64,000 bases of DNA from Fluviibacter phosphoraccumulans (GTDB lineage: Bacteria > Pseudomonadota > Gammaproteobacteria > Burkholderiales > Rhodocyclaceae): assembly GCF_016110345.1 (NCBI RefSeq), contig NZ_AP019011.1:992001-1056000 (forward strand). The letters run 5' to 3'. Every line of letters starts with the position of its first letter. Positions within the stretch are counted from its first letter, which is position 1. The notes below the pieces were generated by a model that was not told where the DNA came from, ran no database searches, and worked only from the letters and a program-made list of their open reading frames with translations. Of this stretch, positions 19,176 through 29,234 are shown piece by piece. Position numbers and translations under genes: made by a program.

Positions 19176-20164
19176 AAACGGTCGCTTTTTTTAATAACAA
19201 GGGCGGTGTTGGTAAAACCTCACTGGTTTACCATTTGGCTTGGATGTTCGCAGACAATGGGATTAAAACGCTAGCGGTTGATCTTGATCCACAGGCTAAT
19301 CTAACGGCCATGTTCCTATCTGAAGATCGATTGGAGGAGTTGTGGGCAGACGGTGAGCACCCTCTTACGGTTTATGGTGCGCTGAACCCTATTTTGCGTG
19401 GCATCGGCGATATTGCAAATCCGCATGTTGAAATGCTGAGCAACAATCTCGGGTTAGTGCCCGGCGACTTAGGGCTGTCTCGGTTTGAAGACAAATTATC
19501 TGATGCCTGGCCGAAGTGTCAGCTGAGCGATGAGGCTGCTTTCCGAACAATGACAGCGTTTCACCGTTTGATTGAACGCGCATCGTCCTGGGGGGCTGAG
19601 ATAGTCTTGATTGACGTGGGTCCAAACCTAGGCGCTATAAACCGTTCTGGTTTAATTACGTCGGATCAGGTTTGCTTGCCACTGGCGCCAGATCTTTTTT
19701 CTCTTCAGGGTCTCAAGAACCTGGGGCCAACACTGCAGACTTGGCGAGAAGTTTGGTCCGACGTGATTAAGAAGGCTCCAGCAGATCTTTCTCTGCCAAG
19801 TGGAAAAATGTCGCCAATTGGCTACATCGTCATGCAGCATGGGATATTAGACAAGCGGCCAGTTAAATCCTACATGCGTTGGATGGATCGCATCCCAACG
19901 GTTTATCGTGATGCTGTTTTAGGAGAGTCAATAGAATTGACGTTGCCGCCAGTCGCGCAAGATCCCTATTGCTTATCCTTGTTAAAGCACTACCGTAGCC
20001 TCATGCCCATGGCTATGGAAGCGCGTAAACCAATTTTTTACTTAAAAAGCGCTGATGGTGCCATTGGTGCCCATGCTGAGGCGGTCAAGAGTTGTTATTC
20101 GGACTTTGAAACTCTAGCCAAAAAAATTGCAGCCAACGCAGGTATTGCGTTTAACGATAATTAA
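19172..20164 (+). CDS. ParA/MinD-family ATPase, second gene of the AlbA_2 module
   Basis: A protein of 330 residues with the deviant Walker A motif NNKGGVGKTS at residues 8-17, an A' box at DLDPQANLT and a Walker B region at VLIDVGPNLGAINR. These are the ParA-type ATPase landmarks; family members form DNA-bound ATP dimers that position plasmids, chromosomes or protein complexes. There is no ParB gene and no run of parS-like sites nearby, so a partition role is not supported. Coupling through the ATGA overlap with the preceding AlbA_2/HATPase gene suggests that the two proteins act together. The next gene is on the opposite strand, so the module ends here. Confidence 0.8.
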   Translation: MKTVAFFNNKGGVGKTSLVYHLAWMFADNGIKTLAVDLDPQANLTAMFLSEDRLEELWADGEHPLTVYGALNPILRGIGDIANPHVEMLSNNLGLVPGDLGLSRFEDKLSDAWPKCQLSDEAAFRTMTAFHRLIERASSWGAEIVLIDVGPNLGAINRSGLITSDQVCLPLAPDLFSLQGLKNLGPTLQTWREVWSDVIKKAPADLSLPSGKMSPIGYIVMQHGILDKRPVKSYMRWMDRIPTVYRDAVLGESIELTLPPVAQDPYCLSLLKHYRSLMPMAMEARKPIFYLKSADGAIGAHAEAVKSCYSDFETLAKKIAANAGIAFNDN

Positions 20165-20239
20165 TCATTAAAGTAACAACACTTAGAAATGACCGGTAGT
20201 TTGTCTTAGAGGCAATCAAGTAAGGACCCGCTTATAGTT

Positions 20240-20878
20240 CTAAAAAGGTACCGGCGAATCAAAGGTCAGCTTGTGACCAGTCAGCGGATGGTCTAGGTCC
20301 AGATGCTTTGCATGCAACAACATACGTGGTGCTCGACCCAGTGATTCTGGATCGGCATACAACGGGTCGCCAAGGATGGGATGCCCAAGTGCCATGAGAT
20401 GCATCCGCAACTGATGTGAACGTCCGGTATAAGGTTCCAGATCGACGCGCGTCGAATTCTCGCTGATATTACGTTCGAGGACACGGAAATGCGTCAGTGA
20501 GGGTCTGCCATTCTCAAAGTCAATTTTCTGGCGTGGCCGGTTTGGCCAATCTGCCATTAATGGGATATCAACGCTGCCTTCGTCATCGACCATGATGCCG
20601 TTCACGACGGCCTCATAGCGTTTGTTAACTAATCGTTCGCGAAAAGATCGGCTGAGGCCGCTGCTCATCGCTTTACCAAGCGCTATCATCATGAGGCCGG
20701 AGGTTGGCTCGTCGAGCCTATGCACAACAACCGCATCTGGATAATGCGGTTTTATACGTGTAATGACGCTATCCCATTTTTCGGCGCGCCGACCCGGCTG
20801 TGACAATAATCCGGCCTGCTTATTGATCACGATCATTGTCGTATCGATATGTAGGATATGCAGGTCCGGTATGCTCAC
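20240..20878 (-). CDS. rluA: RluA-family RNA pseudouridine synthase
   Basis: A protein of 212 residues without an S4 domain. It carries the RluA-family motif HRLDEPTSGL at residues 53-62, with catalytic Asp56, and the downstream motif GRSHQLRMHL. RluA itself modifies 23S rRNA U746 and tRNA U32; the short, S4-less form fits that member better than RluC or RluD. The start used is a GTG, because the conserved N-terminal strand (HILHIDTTMIVINKQAG) begins immediately after it and the next Met would remove part of it. It is divergent from dsbB. Confidence 0.85.
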   Translation of the reverse strand: MSIPDLHILHIDTTMIVINKQAGLLSQPGRRAEKWDSVITRIKPHYPDAVVVHRLDEPTSGLMMIALGKAMSSGLSRSFRERLVNKRYEAVVNGIMVDDEGSVDIPLMADWPNRPRQKIDFENGRPSLTHFRVLERNISENSTRVDLEPYTGRSHQLRMHLMALGHPILGDPLYADPESLGRAPRMLLHAKHLDLDHPLTGHKLTFDSPVPF

Positions 20879-20950
20879 GTTGATTGATCTCGATATACTG
20901 ACGGTGTTTTGGGCTCGTTCCCGTCAGCCCACGATTTTATTCTAAAAGCA

Positions 20951-21448
20951 ATGATCAACATTCATAAAAACAACAGATTAATCACCCTGCTTTGCTACGT
21001 GCTGGTGTTGGCTGCATCGTTAGTTTCTTTGGCGGCCGCCCTTTACATGCAACACGTACAAGGGCTGCAGCCTTGCACGCTGTGCATAATCCAGCGCTAT
21101 GCGTTTATGTGGGTTGGTTTATGCGCAGCCATTGCGTTGATTGTTCCCATAAACGGTGTGCGTCTAGCGGCTTCTCTACTCGGCGTTGTCGGCGCAATAG
21201 GTGGTGTCGTGGCGGCCGCTCGTAATCTTTGGGTTTTGTATCACCCCGATATTCTATGTGGTCGTGATCCTGTAGAGATGTTCCTTAACGGTCTACCGAC
21301 GGCTCAGTGGTTTCCTAAGGTGTTTGCCGCATTCGGGTTGTGTTCGGACCCGATTCCGCCGTTGCTTGGCCTACCCTTGCCCGCCTGGTCCCTGTTCGGC
21401 CTTCTGGCCCTGAGTGTTCTGCTGATTCTGGCTGTTCGTCGTCGCTGA
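20951..21448 (+). CDS. dsbB: Disulfide bond formation protein B
   Basis: An inner-membrane protein of 165 residues with four predicted helices. DsbB reoxidises DsbA and passes electrons to quinone. The first periplasmic loop has the redox pair Cys42 and Cys45 in PCTLC, and the second has Cys103 and Cys131, matching the four essential cysteines of the family. The ATG at 20951 is preferred over an upstream in-frame codon because the first helix follows it directly. The 3' end overlaps the convergent outer-membrane efflux gene by 78 bases, which is unusually long. Confidence 0.92.
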   Translation: MINIHKNNRLITLLCYVLVLAASLVSLAAALYMQHVQGLQPCTLCIIQRYAFMWVGLCAAIALIVPINGVRLAASLLGVVGAIGGVVAAARNLWVLYHPDILCGRDPVEMFLNGLPTAQWFPKVFAAFGLCSDPIPPLLGLPLPAWSLFGLLALSVLLILAVRRR

Positions 21449-22933
21449 CGGATCTACCACGGGCGTTTGATTCTGCGGTGTCCAGCTACCGCCCAGGGCT
21501 TTAACCAATAAAACGCTCGCGTTGAGACGCTGTTGCGCAATGATGATGGCTTTTTGCTGGTTACTCAGCGCATTATTCTTGGCAACAACGACATTGGTGT
21601 AATTGTCGATACCCGCCTGGTAGCGGTTGAGGGCAATGACGACACCGCGCTCGGCCAGGTCGGCAGCCTCGTTCTGTATGCCCGCTTCTTCTTCGTAAAT
21701 GCGTAAAGCGGCGAGTTGTGTTTCCACTTCCTGCATGGCGGTGAGCACAGCCTGGCGATAAGTGGCCACACTTTCATCGTAGACCCCTCGCGCCTCTTCT
21801 ACTTTGGCTGCACGTGCGCCAAAATCCAGCAGCGTCAGTGCCATACTCGGGCCGATACCCCAATAGAGAAAGGGTGTCGTAAATAGTTGGCTAAATGACG
21901 GGCCAAGGAAACCGATGTTGTTTTGGTTTGCATTTAAGGTCAGGCTTGGAAAATAAGCAGCCTTTTGAAAACCAATCTGGGCGTTGGCGGCGGCCATACG
22001 TCGTTCGGCGGCCGCCACATCCGGGCGCCTTTCAAGCAGATCAGACGGCAATCCCGGAGGCACTACCGGCACCACCAGGTTAGATCTTGCTGGCAAGGGG
22101 TTGAATGGCAACGAGAAATCCGACGGCGGTTTGCCAATCAGCACGGCAATCAGATTCTCTTGTGCCGCACGATTAACGCCAACATCAATCAGCTGCGCCT
22201 GGACGCTGCGGTATTGAGAACCCGCATTGATTAAGTCTTGTCGTGCCTTAACCCCCACGTCGTATTGATTCTTGGTCAGACGAACGGCCTCGAGATTAGA
22301 GGCGGTTGTATCTGTCAGGAGCTGCTTTTGCGAGTCGAGTGAACGAACCAGAAAGTAGGCCTGTGCCAACTGTGTCTGCATCGACAGTTTGGCGTTTTCC
22401 AAGTCGGCAATACTGGCCACCAGATTGGCTTCTTTAGACTCCACATTGCGCCGGAGCTTGCCCCAGAGATCGCTGTCCCAGCTGAGCCCGCCGTAAACAT
22501 TCACATTGTTGAAGATGGCCCCGTTGTTAATGGAACCATCCGAATTCACGAGATCGTTTTTGTTGCCGGTTCCTGAGGCGATTCGACCACCATCCGCATT
22601 AACGCCCAAGCTTGGATAACGGGCGGCATTGGCACCGCTCGCCAGCGCCTGGACTTGCCGAACGCGAGCGACATAAATGGCAATATTCTGATTGTTCGGG
22701 GTCACTTCGGCGAGCAATGCGTCGAGTTGTGGATCTTTATAGATCTTCCACCACTCGCCTTTGGCCAGGTCGTCTTCAGGCGCCGCGATTTTCCAGCCTG
22801 GGGCCGGTTTAAACTCGGCGGCCATCGGCGCATCCGGTCGTTTGTAATCCGGTCCGACCGCGCAGCCAGCCAGCAGGCAGACGCTTAGGGTGGCCAGCCA
22901 GTGTTTGAGGTATCGAGTTTTATGATGGCTCAT
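21371..22933 (-). CDS. NodT/OprM-type outer-membrane efflux lipoprotein
   Basis: A protein of 520 residues with a lipoprotein signal peptide: basic N-terminus, hydrophobic core, lipobox LAGC with Cys24, then AVGPDYKRP, the usual start of this family. Two outer-membrane efflux repeats follow, forming the trimeric channel of a tripartite RND pump. It is the last gene of the leftward operon, its start overlapping the MdtC-like stop by four bases. The C-terminal 40 residues are a polar Gln/Gly-rich tail encoded in the stretch that overlaps dsbB. Family assignment is firm; the specific drug range is not visible. Confidence 0.9.
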   Translation of the reverse strand: MSHHKTRYLKHWLATLSVCLLAGCAVGPDYKRPDAPMAAEFKPAPGWKIAAPEDDLAKGEWWKIYKDPQLDALLAEVTPNNQNIAIYVARVRQVQALASGANAARYPSLGVNADGGRIASGTGNKNDLVNSDGSINNGAIFNNVNVYGGLSWDSDLWGKLRRNVESKEANLVASIADLENAKLSMQTQLAQAYFLVRSLDSQKQLLTDTTASNLEAVRLTKNQYDVGVKARQDLINAGSQYRSVQAQLIDVGVNRAAQENLIAVLIGKPPSDFSLPFNPLPARSNLVVPVVPPGLPSDLLERRPDVAAAERRMAAANAQIGFQKAAYFPSLTLNANQNNIGFLGPSFSQLFTTPFLYWGIGPSMALTLLDFGARAAKVEEARGVYDESVATYRQAVLTAMQEVETQLAALRIYEEEAGIQNEAADLAERGVVIALNRYQAGIDNYTNVVVAKNNALSNQQKAIIIAQQRLNASVLLVKALGGSWTPQNQTPVVDPSATTNSQNQQNTQGQKAEQGPGGQG

Positions 22934-25900
22934 GATTGTGCATCCGCAGGCGCTATTTTAGCGGTTTGTGCGTCCGTATCTCGTGGTTTACGGGTGAATC
23001 GGTCCAAAGCCAGGAAGACAACGGGCGTGGTGTATAGCGTCAGAATTTGACTAAGAATCAAGCCGCCCACAATCGCAACGCCTAGCGGAACGCGGAGCTC
23101 TGCCCCATCCCCGTGACCGATTGCCAAAGGAATAGCGGCAAAAAGCGCGGCAAACGTGGTCATCATAATCGGACGGAAGCGCAGCAAACAGGCTTCATGA
23201 ATGGCATCACGCGCTGTTTTGCCGGCGCGCTGGGCCGCGATGGCAAAGTCGATCATCATGATCGCATTCTTCTTAACGATGCCAATCAGCAAGATCACGC
23301 CGATGAGCGAGATGATATTGAAATCGGTCCCGGTCGCGAGAATGGCCAGTAAGGCCCCAACGCCTGCAGAAGGCAGCGTTGATAGAATCGTCAGCGGATG
23401 GATCAGGCTTTCATAAAGCATGCCGAGCACAATGTAGACGGCAATAATGGCGGCCAGAATGAGTAGCGGTTGAGATTTAAGCGAGGCCTGAAAGGCTTTG
23501 GCACTGCCCGAGAAGGTGCCCCGTATGGAATCAGGCACGCCCATGTCGAACATGGTGGCCTGAATAGCCTCGGTGGCTTGGGAAAGCGATACGCCCAATG
23601 GCAGGTTAAACGATAAGGTGGAGACCACAAACGCCCCTTCATGATTAACCGCCAGCGGCGTTTTATCAGGCAGGATACGCGCCACATTGCTCAGAGCTAC
23701 CTGCCGTGCAGGCGTGGTTGCCGTAGCGGGCACGGTCAGCATCAGACGATCTAGCGTGTCGGGGGCTTGGGTATATTCCGGCGCGGCTTCCAGCACGACA
23801 CGGTATTGATTCAACGGTCGGTAGATAACGGAGACCTGGCGCTGACCAAACAGGTTGTTCAGCGCTGCATCAATCATCTTGGGGGTAATGCCCAGACGGA
23901 ACGCCGCATCGCGATCAATTTCTACGCGTGTTTGCAGGCCCAGGTCTTGTTGATCGGTGTTGACGTCAGCCAATACGGGCAGTTTGGAGAGCGCTGCCCG
24001 AATCTTAGGCTCCCATTCGCGCAGCTCTTCCAGGTCGTCGCTTTGTAATGAAAACTGGTATTGCGCATTGGATGGCCGTCCGCCAATACGGATATCCTGC
24101 ATGGGGACCATAAACAATCCAGCACCGGGTTCCCGGCCTAGTTTGGGGCGTAATCGGTTAACGACCTCGTCGGCAGAAACGTCACGCTCGCTCAGCGGTT
24201 TTAAAGAAATAAACACAATGCCACTGTTCCGTTGGGAACCACCGGTAAAGCCTGAGACGGTATTAACGGCAGGGTCATCCTGGATGATGTTAATGAATTT
24301 AGTCAGCTTATCTTTCATGGTGCCAAAAGACACCGACTGATCGGCCTGGATGAAGCCCATGATTCTGCCGGTGTCTTGCTGGGGAAAGAATCCTTTTGGA
24401 ACAATCTTGTAGAGCTGAAAGTTAAGAACGATGGTTAATAGCAATCCAGTGAGCATCAGCTTGCGATGATCCAGCGCCCAGCCAATCGTATTGGCATAAC
24501 CGGTGTAAACCCGATCAAAGATTTTGGTGAAGGCTTCTTGTAGCCAATGCATCCCCAGCCCTACGGCGTGGAGCAATTTTTTCCAGCGGCTACGGCTCGG
24601 TGTGATGGCGGGTGAGATTTTGGCTTGATGTTCCCGCAGCAGTATATCGGTCATCATCGGAGTCACTGTCAATGAAATCACCATCGAGATCAGGATCGCG
24701 ATCGACAGCACCACTGCAAACTCACGGAATAACCGACCGATAATGCCCCCCATCAACAAAATGGGTAAAAAGACCGCAATTAAAGACAAGCTGATGGAAA
24801 TGACCGTAAAGCTCACCTCCTTCGTCCCCTGCAGTACCGCCTGACGTAAAGGCATACCAGCTTCTCGATGGCGTGTGATGTTTTCCAATACGACAATGGC
24901 GTCATCCACCACAAAGCCCGTAGCAATGGTCAGAGCCATCAGGCTCAGATTATCCAGGCTGTAATTGCAGAGGTACATGACGCCGAACGTACCCACCAAA
25001 GATACGGGGACAACAATGCCCGGAATCAGCGTGGCCCGACCGCTCTTAAGAAAAAGAAAGACCGCCAGAATAACCAGAGCGACCGACAGAACGAGCGTTC
25101 GTTCCACTTCCTTGAGTGACGCCAGGATGGTGGGTGTGCGGTCCATCACCGTCTTGATCTGAATCCCGGCGGGAATGGTGGCCTCGAGCTGCGGCAAGAT
25201 GGCCTTAACACGGGCTACGGTTTCAATAATGTTGGCCCCCGGTTGCCGATAAAGAATCAGCATGACAGACCGCTGGCCGTTGGTGAGCCCGATATTACGG
25301 ACGTCTTGCACGGAATCCGTGACGCTTGCCACATCCTCCAGGCGTACGGGGGCACCGTTACGCCAGACAACGATCACCGGTTTGTAATCAGCAGCGGTCT
25401 TGGCCTGATCATTGGCCTGCACCACCCACTGCCGGTGTTCGTTCTCCAGTGTCCCTTTAGGCAGGTTCAGATTGGCTTTGAGGACCGCGTTGCGGATATC
25501 TTCGCTGCTGATGCCCATGGATTGGATCACCGCAGGAATCACCGTCACACGAACGGCTGGCTGGGCACTGCCCCCCACCGTCACCTGGCCGATGCCACTG
25601 ACCTGCGCCAGTTTTTGCGAGAGGACTGAGTCGGCCGCGTCGTATATTTGAGCCACATCCAGTGTATCGGAGGTGAGCGCCAGCACCATAATAGGAGAAT
25701 CGGCTGGGTTTACTTTTCGGTAGGTTGGATTGGATGGCAGGCCCGTCGGCAACAAGGCTCTGGCTGCCACAATGGCTGCCTGAACATCACGGGCGGCGCC
25801 GTCAATATTGCGGTCCAGATCAAACTGCAGGGTAATGTTGGATGAGCCCTGCGTGCTGATCGAGGTCATTTCGGTAATGCCTGCGATGCGGCTCAGCGAG

Positions 25901-26106
25901 CGTTCCAACGGCGTGGCAATGCTGGAGGCCATGGTTTCCGGGCTGGCACCAGCGAGCGAGGCGCGCACGGATATCGTCGGGAAATCCACTTGCGGCAGTG
26001 GCGCTACGGGCAATTGTAGAAAACCGATGATGCCGGAAATGGTGACCGCTACGACCAGTAGCGTCGTGGCAATCGGTCGTTCAACAAAAAGCCGCAGCCA
26101 GTTCAC
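22930..26106 (-). CDS. mdtC: Multidrug RND pump subunit, MdtC-like
   Basis: An inner-membrane RND transporter of 1058 residues with the two-fold repeat of six-helix bundles and large periplasmic loops. The N-terminus (RLFVERPIATTLLVVAVTISG) and the TM4 motif TGFVVDDAIVVLEN, with its paired Asp proton-relay residues, are visible. In the known MdtABC system MdtB and MdtC form a heterotrimer that exports bile salts, novobiocin and other drugs. Order and four-base overlaps with both neighbours show an operon mdtA-mdtB-mdtC-NodT. The MdtB/MdtC names follow gene order. Confidence 0.88.
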   Translation of the reverse strand: MNWLRLFVERPIATTLLVVAVTISGIIGFLQLPVAPLPQVDFPTISVRASLAGASPETMASSIATPLERSLSRIAGITEMTSISTQGSSNITLQFDLDRNIDGAARDVQAAIVAARALLPTGLPSNPTYRKVNPADSPIMVLALTSDTLDVAQIYDAADSVLSQKLAQVSGIGQVTVGGSAQPAVRVTVIPAVIQSMGISSEDIRNAVLKANLNLPKGTLENEHRQWVVQANDQAKTAADYKPVIVVWRNGAPVRLEDVASVTDSVQDVRNIGLTNGQRSVMLILYRQPGANIIETVARVKAILPQLEATIPAGIQIKTVMDRTPTILASLKEVERTLVLSVALVILAVFLFLKSGRATLIPGIVVPVSLVGTFGVMYLCNYSLDNLSLMALTIATGFVVDDAIVVLENITRHREAGMPLRQAVLQGTKEVSFTVISISLSLIAVFLPILLMGGIIGRLFREFAVVLSIAILISMVISLTVTPMMTDILLREHQAKISPAITPSRSRWKKLLHAVGLGMHWLQEAFTKIFDRVYTGYANTIGWALDHRKLMLTGLLLTIVLNFQLYKIVPKGFFPQQDTGRIMGFIQADQSVSFGTMKDKLTKFINIIQDDPAVNTVSGFTGGSQRNSGIVFISLKPLSERDVSADEVVNRLRPKLGREPGAGLFMVPMQDIRIGGRPSNAQYQFSLQSDDLEELREWEPKIRAALSKLPVLADVNTDQQDLGLQTRVEIDRDAAFRLGITPKMIDAALNNLFGQRQVSVIYRPLNQYRVVLEAAPEYTQAPDTLDRLMLTVPATATTPARQVALSNVARILPDKTPLAVNHEGAFVVSTLSFNLPLGVSLSQATEAIQATMFDMGVPDSIRGTFSGSAKAFQASLKSQPLLILAAIIAVYIVLGMLYESLIHPLTILSTLPSAGVGALLAILATGTDFNIISLIGVILLIGIVKKNAIMMIDFAIAAQRAGKTARDAIHEACLLRFRPIMMTTFAALFAAIPLAIGHGDGAELRVPLGVAIVGGLILSQILTLYTTPVVFLALDRFTRKPRDTDAQTAKIAPADAQS

Positions 26107-29100
26107 AAATCCCTACCGCTTGTGGCTTCTGACGTTGGTGCCGCATTCAGATCCCAACCCGTGCGTTCCTTAATCTGGCGGGCCAGGCGATCAAAGTACA
26201 AATAAATGACCGGCGTGGTGAATAGGGTCAGTAATTGGCTGAGCAATAAACCGCCCACCATGGCAATACCCAGCGGTTGGCGCAACTCACTGCCGATGCC
26301 GCCGCCCACCATGAGCGGCAAGGCGCCCAGCAAGGCGGCCATAGTCGTCATGAGAATCGGTCGGAAACGGAGTAAGCAAGCCTGATGAATGGCATCTCGC
26401 GGCGACAGCCCTTCCCTGCGCTCAGCATCCAGCGCAAAGTCGATCATCATGATGGCGTTCTTTTTAACAATACCAATGAGCAGAATAATGCCGATGATGC
26501 CGATGATGCCGAGATCCTGCCCGGTCAGCATGAGCGACAGCAAAGCGCCAACACCGGCCGACGGCAGCGTAGAGAGAATGGTGATCGGGTGAATATAGCT
26601 TTCGTAGAGTACGCCCAGCACGATATACATGGTGACGATAGCGGCCAGTATTAAAAATACCGTGCTGCTTAGCGAGGATTCAAAAGCATTAGCGGCCCCT
26701 TGCAGGTGGCTGCGCACGCCTATGGGCAACCCGATTTCTGCTTCGGCCTCGCGCACCGCATCCACCCCATTGCCCAGCGAAACGCCTTCGGGCAAGTTGA
26801 AGGAGATGGTTGCTGCCGGGAATTGGCTGTAACGATTAATGGCCAGTGGCGTTTCCGCTTCGCGCATTTGCGCCAATGCATTCATCGGTATCTGCTGGCC
26901 ACTCAGAGACGGCACGTAGAGCATGTCTAGAGACTTGGGGTCCAACTTGAAGTTGGGTTCTGCTTCAAGCACAACGCGATATTGATTGGATTGTGTATAG
27001 ATGGTCGAGATCAGTCGTTGACCGTAGGCGCTATAGAGCGCGTTGTCGATCGCGTCGACGGACACCCCTAAACGACCGGCCGTGTCCCGATCAATATCCA
27101 CGTAAATCTGTAGGCCTTTGGTCTGCAAGTCCGAGCTGACGTCTGCAAGACGACGAGACTGGCGCAGACGTTCGACAAGGCGCTCGGTCGTTTGAATGAC
27201 CTGCTGTTCGTCCGGCCCTTCCAGGGTAAATTGATAACGATTTTTGGTGACCCGATCTTCTATGGTCAGATCCTGAACTGGCTGCAAGAAAAGGCTGATC
27301 CCCGGAATGTCTCGTACGCGTTGCTGTAGGCGCTGAATAATGGCTTCAACCCGGTCGTCCCGCACGGCCATGGGCTTAAGATTGATCTGAATGCGGCCCG
27401 TATTCAACGTCGGGTTGGCCCCATCAATGCCGATAAACGATGACAGGCTTTCTACGTCGGGGTCTTCCAGCAGAGCATTGGCAATTAATTGCTGGCGTTG
27501 AGACATGGCCTGAAATGAGACGCTTTGGTCGGCTTCGGTAATGCCTTGAATAACGCCCGTGTCTTCGATGGGAAAAAAGCCTTTGGGAATCACCACGTAC
27601 AGCAGAACGGTCAGCACCAAGGTGCCGACAGCGACTTGCAGTGTCAAGCGTTGGCGGTCCAGCACCCAGTTAAGCGCTATTTCGTAACGCGCGATCAGCC
27701 GGTCAAACGAGTCGCCGACCCAGCGCATAAAAGCCCCATGTTTGACCAGATGCGCATCCGCTTTGAGCAGCTTGGCGCACATCATGGGCGTTAGGGTGAG
27801 TGAAACAAAGGCTGAAATCAGGATAGCCACGGCCAGGGTTATGGCAAATTCACGGAAGAGTCGGCCGACCACATCGCTCATAAAGAGCAAGGGAATCAAA
27901 ACGGCAATCAGCGAAATCGTCAGCGAGATAATAGTGAAGCCGATCTCGCGTGAGCCTTTGAGCGCCGCATTAAAGGGCGTCTCACCCAGTTCAATGTGAC
28001 GCGCGACGTTTTCGATCATGACGATGGCGTCATCCACCACAAAGCCGGTGGCAATGGTCAGTGCCATCAGCGTCAGATTGTTAATCGAAAAGCCCGCCAG
28101 GTACATCACGGCAAAAGTGCCCACCAAGGACAGCGGTACGGCGACCGATGGAATAATGGTGGCCGGAATGCTCCGCAGGAACAAATAAATCACCATCACC
28201 ACCAGGGCAATGGCCAGCATGAGCTCTGAACGAACATCATTGACCGAGGCGCGAATGGTGATGGTGCGGTCAGTTAATACCTTAAGTTCGGCGGCCGCTG
28301 GCAGGCTGGCTTGCAGTTGCGGCATCAGCGCCTTGATGCGATCAACGACTTCGATCACATTAGCGCCGGGCTGACGTTGCACATTAACGATGACCGCTGG
28401 CTGACGGTTGACCCAGGCTGACAGGTAGGCGTTTTCTGCGCCCTCCCCGACTTCTGCCAACTGACTCAGGCGCACGGGTGCACCGTTGCGCCAGGCCACA
28501 ATCACATTGCGATATTCTTCAGCGGATTTGAGCTGATCATTGGCATCAATCGTCACGGCGCGCAGATCCCCGTCAAAACTGCCTTTGGGGTCATTCACGT
28601 TGGTATTGCCAATAGCCGTGCGCAGATCCTCAAAACTCAGGTTCATGGCGGCCATGGCGGTCGGGTTAACCTGAATCCGCACGGCCGGGCGGCGTCCGCC
28701 ACTCAACGAAACCAAACCCACCCCACTGACTTGAGAGATCTTCTGGGCTAACCGCGTTTCCACCAGATCATGCAGGCGGGTCACCGGTAACGTCGGCGAG
28801 GTAATGGCCAAGGTCAAAATCGGTGCGTCGGCGGGGTTCACCTTGCTGTAAATCGGCGGTGTCGGCAGATCTTTAGGGAGCAAGTTGGTTGCGGCATTGA
28901 TGGCGGCCTGCACCTGTTGTTCGGCAACGTCGAGTGCCATTGCCAGCGTAAAACGCAAAACGATGACGGAGCTACCCGTTGAGCTGGTGGAGGTCATCTG
29001 CTCCAGACCGGGCATCTGTCCAAACTGCCGCTCAAGCGGTGCCGTGACCGAGCCGGTCATTACCTCCGGGCTGGCGCCCGGGTAAAAGGTACTGACCTGA

Positions 29101-29234
29101 ATCGTTGGGTAATCTACTTCCGGCAAGGCCGACGTCGGCAGCAGCCGATAGGCAATCAGGCCGACCAGCAAGATCGCCACCATCAATAAAGAGGTGGCGA
29201 CTGGCCTAAGAATGAATAAACGGGAGGGGTTCAC
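26103..29234 (-). CDS. mdtB: Multidrug RND pump subunit, MdtB-like
   Basis: An RND transporter of 1043 residues, the same size class as E. coli MdtB. The N-terminus SRLFILRPVATSLLMVAILL is typical for the MdtB branch, and TM4 carries TGFVVDDAIVMIEN with the two Asp residues needed for proton coupling. It overlaps the adaptor gene upstream and the MdtC-like gene downstream by four bases each. It probably forms a mixed trimer with the MdtC-like subunit in the inner membrane. Confidence 0.88.
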   Translation of the reverse strand: MNPSRLFILRPVATSLLMVAILLVGLIAYRLLPTSALPEVDYPTIQVSTFYPGASPEVMTGSVTAPLERQFGQMPGLEQMTSTSSTGSSVIVLRFTLAMALDVAEQQVQAAINAATNLLPKDLPTPPIYSKVNPADAPILTLAITSPTLPVTRLHDLVETRLAQKISQVSGVGLVSLSGGRRPAVRIQVNPTAMAAMNLSFEDLRTAIGNTNVNDPKGSFDGDLRAVTIDANDQLKSAEEYRNVIVAWRNGAPVRLSQLAEVGEGAENAYLSAWVNRQPAVIVNVQRQPGANVIEVVDRIKALMPQLQASLPAAAELKVLTDRTITIRASVNDVRSELMLAIALVVMVIYLFLRSIPATIIPSVAVPLSLVGTFAVMYLAGFSINNLTLMALTIATGFVVDDAIVMIENVARHIELGETPFNAALKGSREIGFTIISLTISLIAVLIPLLFMSDVVGRLFREFAITLAVAILISAFVSLTLTPMMCAKLLKADAHLVKHGAFMRWVGDSFDRLIARYEIALNWVLDRQRLTLQVAVGTLVLTVLLYVVIPKGFFPIEDTGVIQGITEADQSVSFQAMSQRQQLIANALLEDPDVESLSSFIGIDGANPTLNTGRIQINLKPMAVRDDRVEAIIQRLQQRVRDIPGISLFLQPVQDLTIEDRVTKNRYQFTLEGPDEQQVIQTTERLVERLRQSRRLADVSSDLQTKGLQIYVDIDRDTAGRLGVSVDAIDNALYSAYGQRLISTIYTQSNQYRVVLEAEPNFKLDPKSLDMLYVPSLSGQQIPMNALAQMREAETPLAINRYSQFPAATISFNLPEGVSLGNGVDAVREAEAEIGLPIGVRSHLQGAANAFESSLSSTVFLILAAIVTMYIVLGVLYESYIHPITILSTLPSAGVGALLSLMLTGQDLGIIGIIGIILLIGIVKKNAIMMIDFALDAERREGLSPRDAIHQACLLRFRPILMTTMAALLGALPLMVGGGIGSELRQPLGIAMVGGLLLSQLLTLFTTPVIYLYFDRLARQIKERTGWDLNAAPTSEATSGRDL

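Noticed and set aside
19172..20164. Reading the ParA-like gene as a plasmid or chromosome partition gene
   Set aside because: No ParB gene or parS-like repeats nearby, and it is coupled to an AlbA_2 gene instead.
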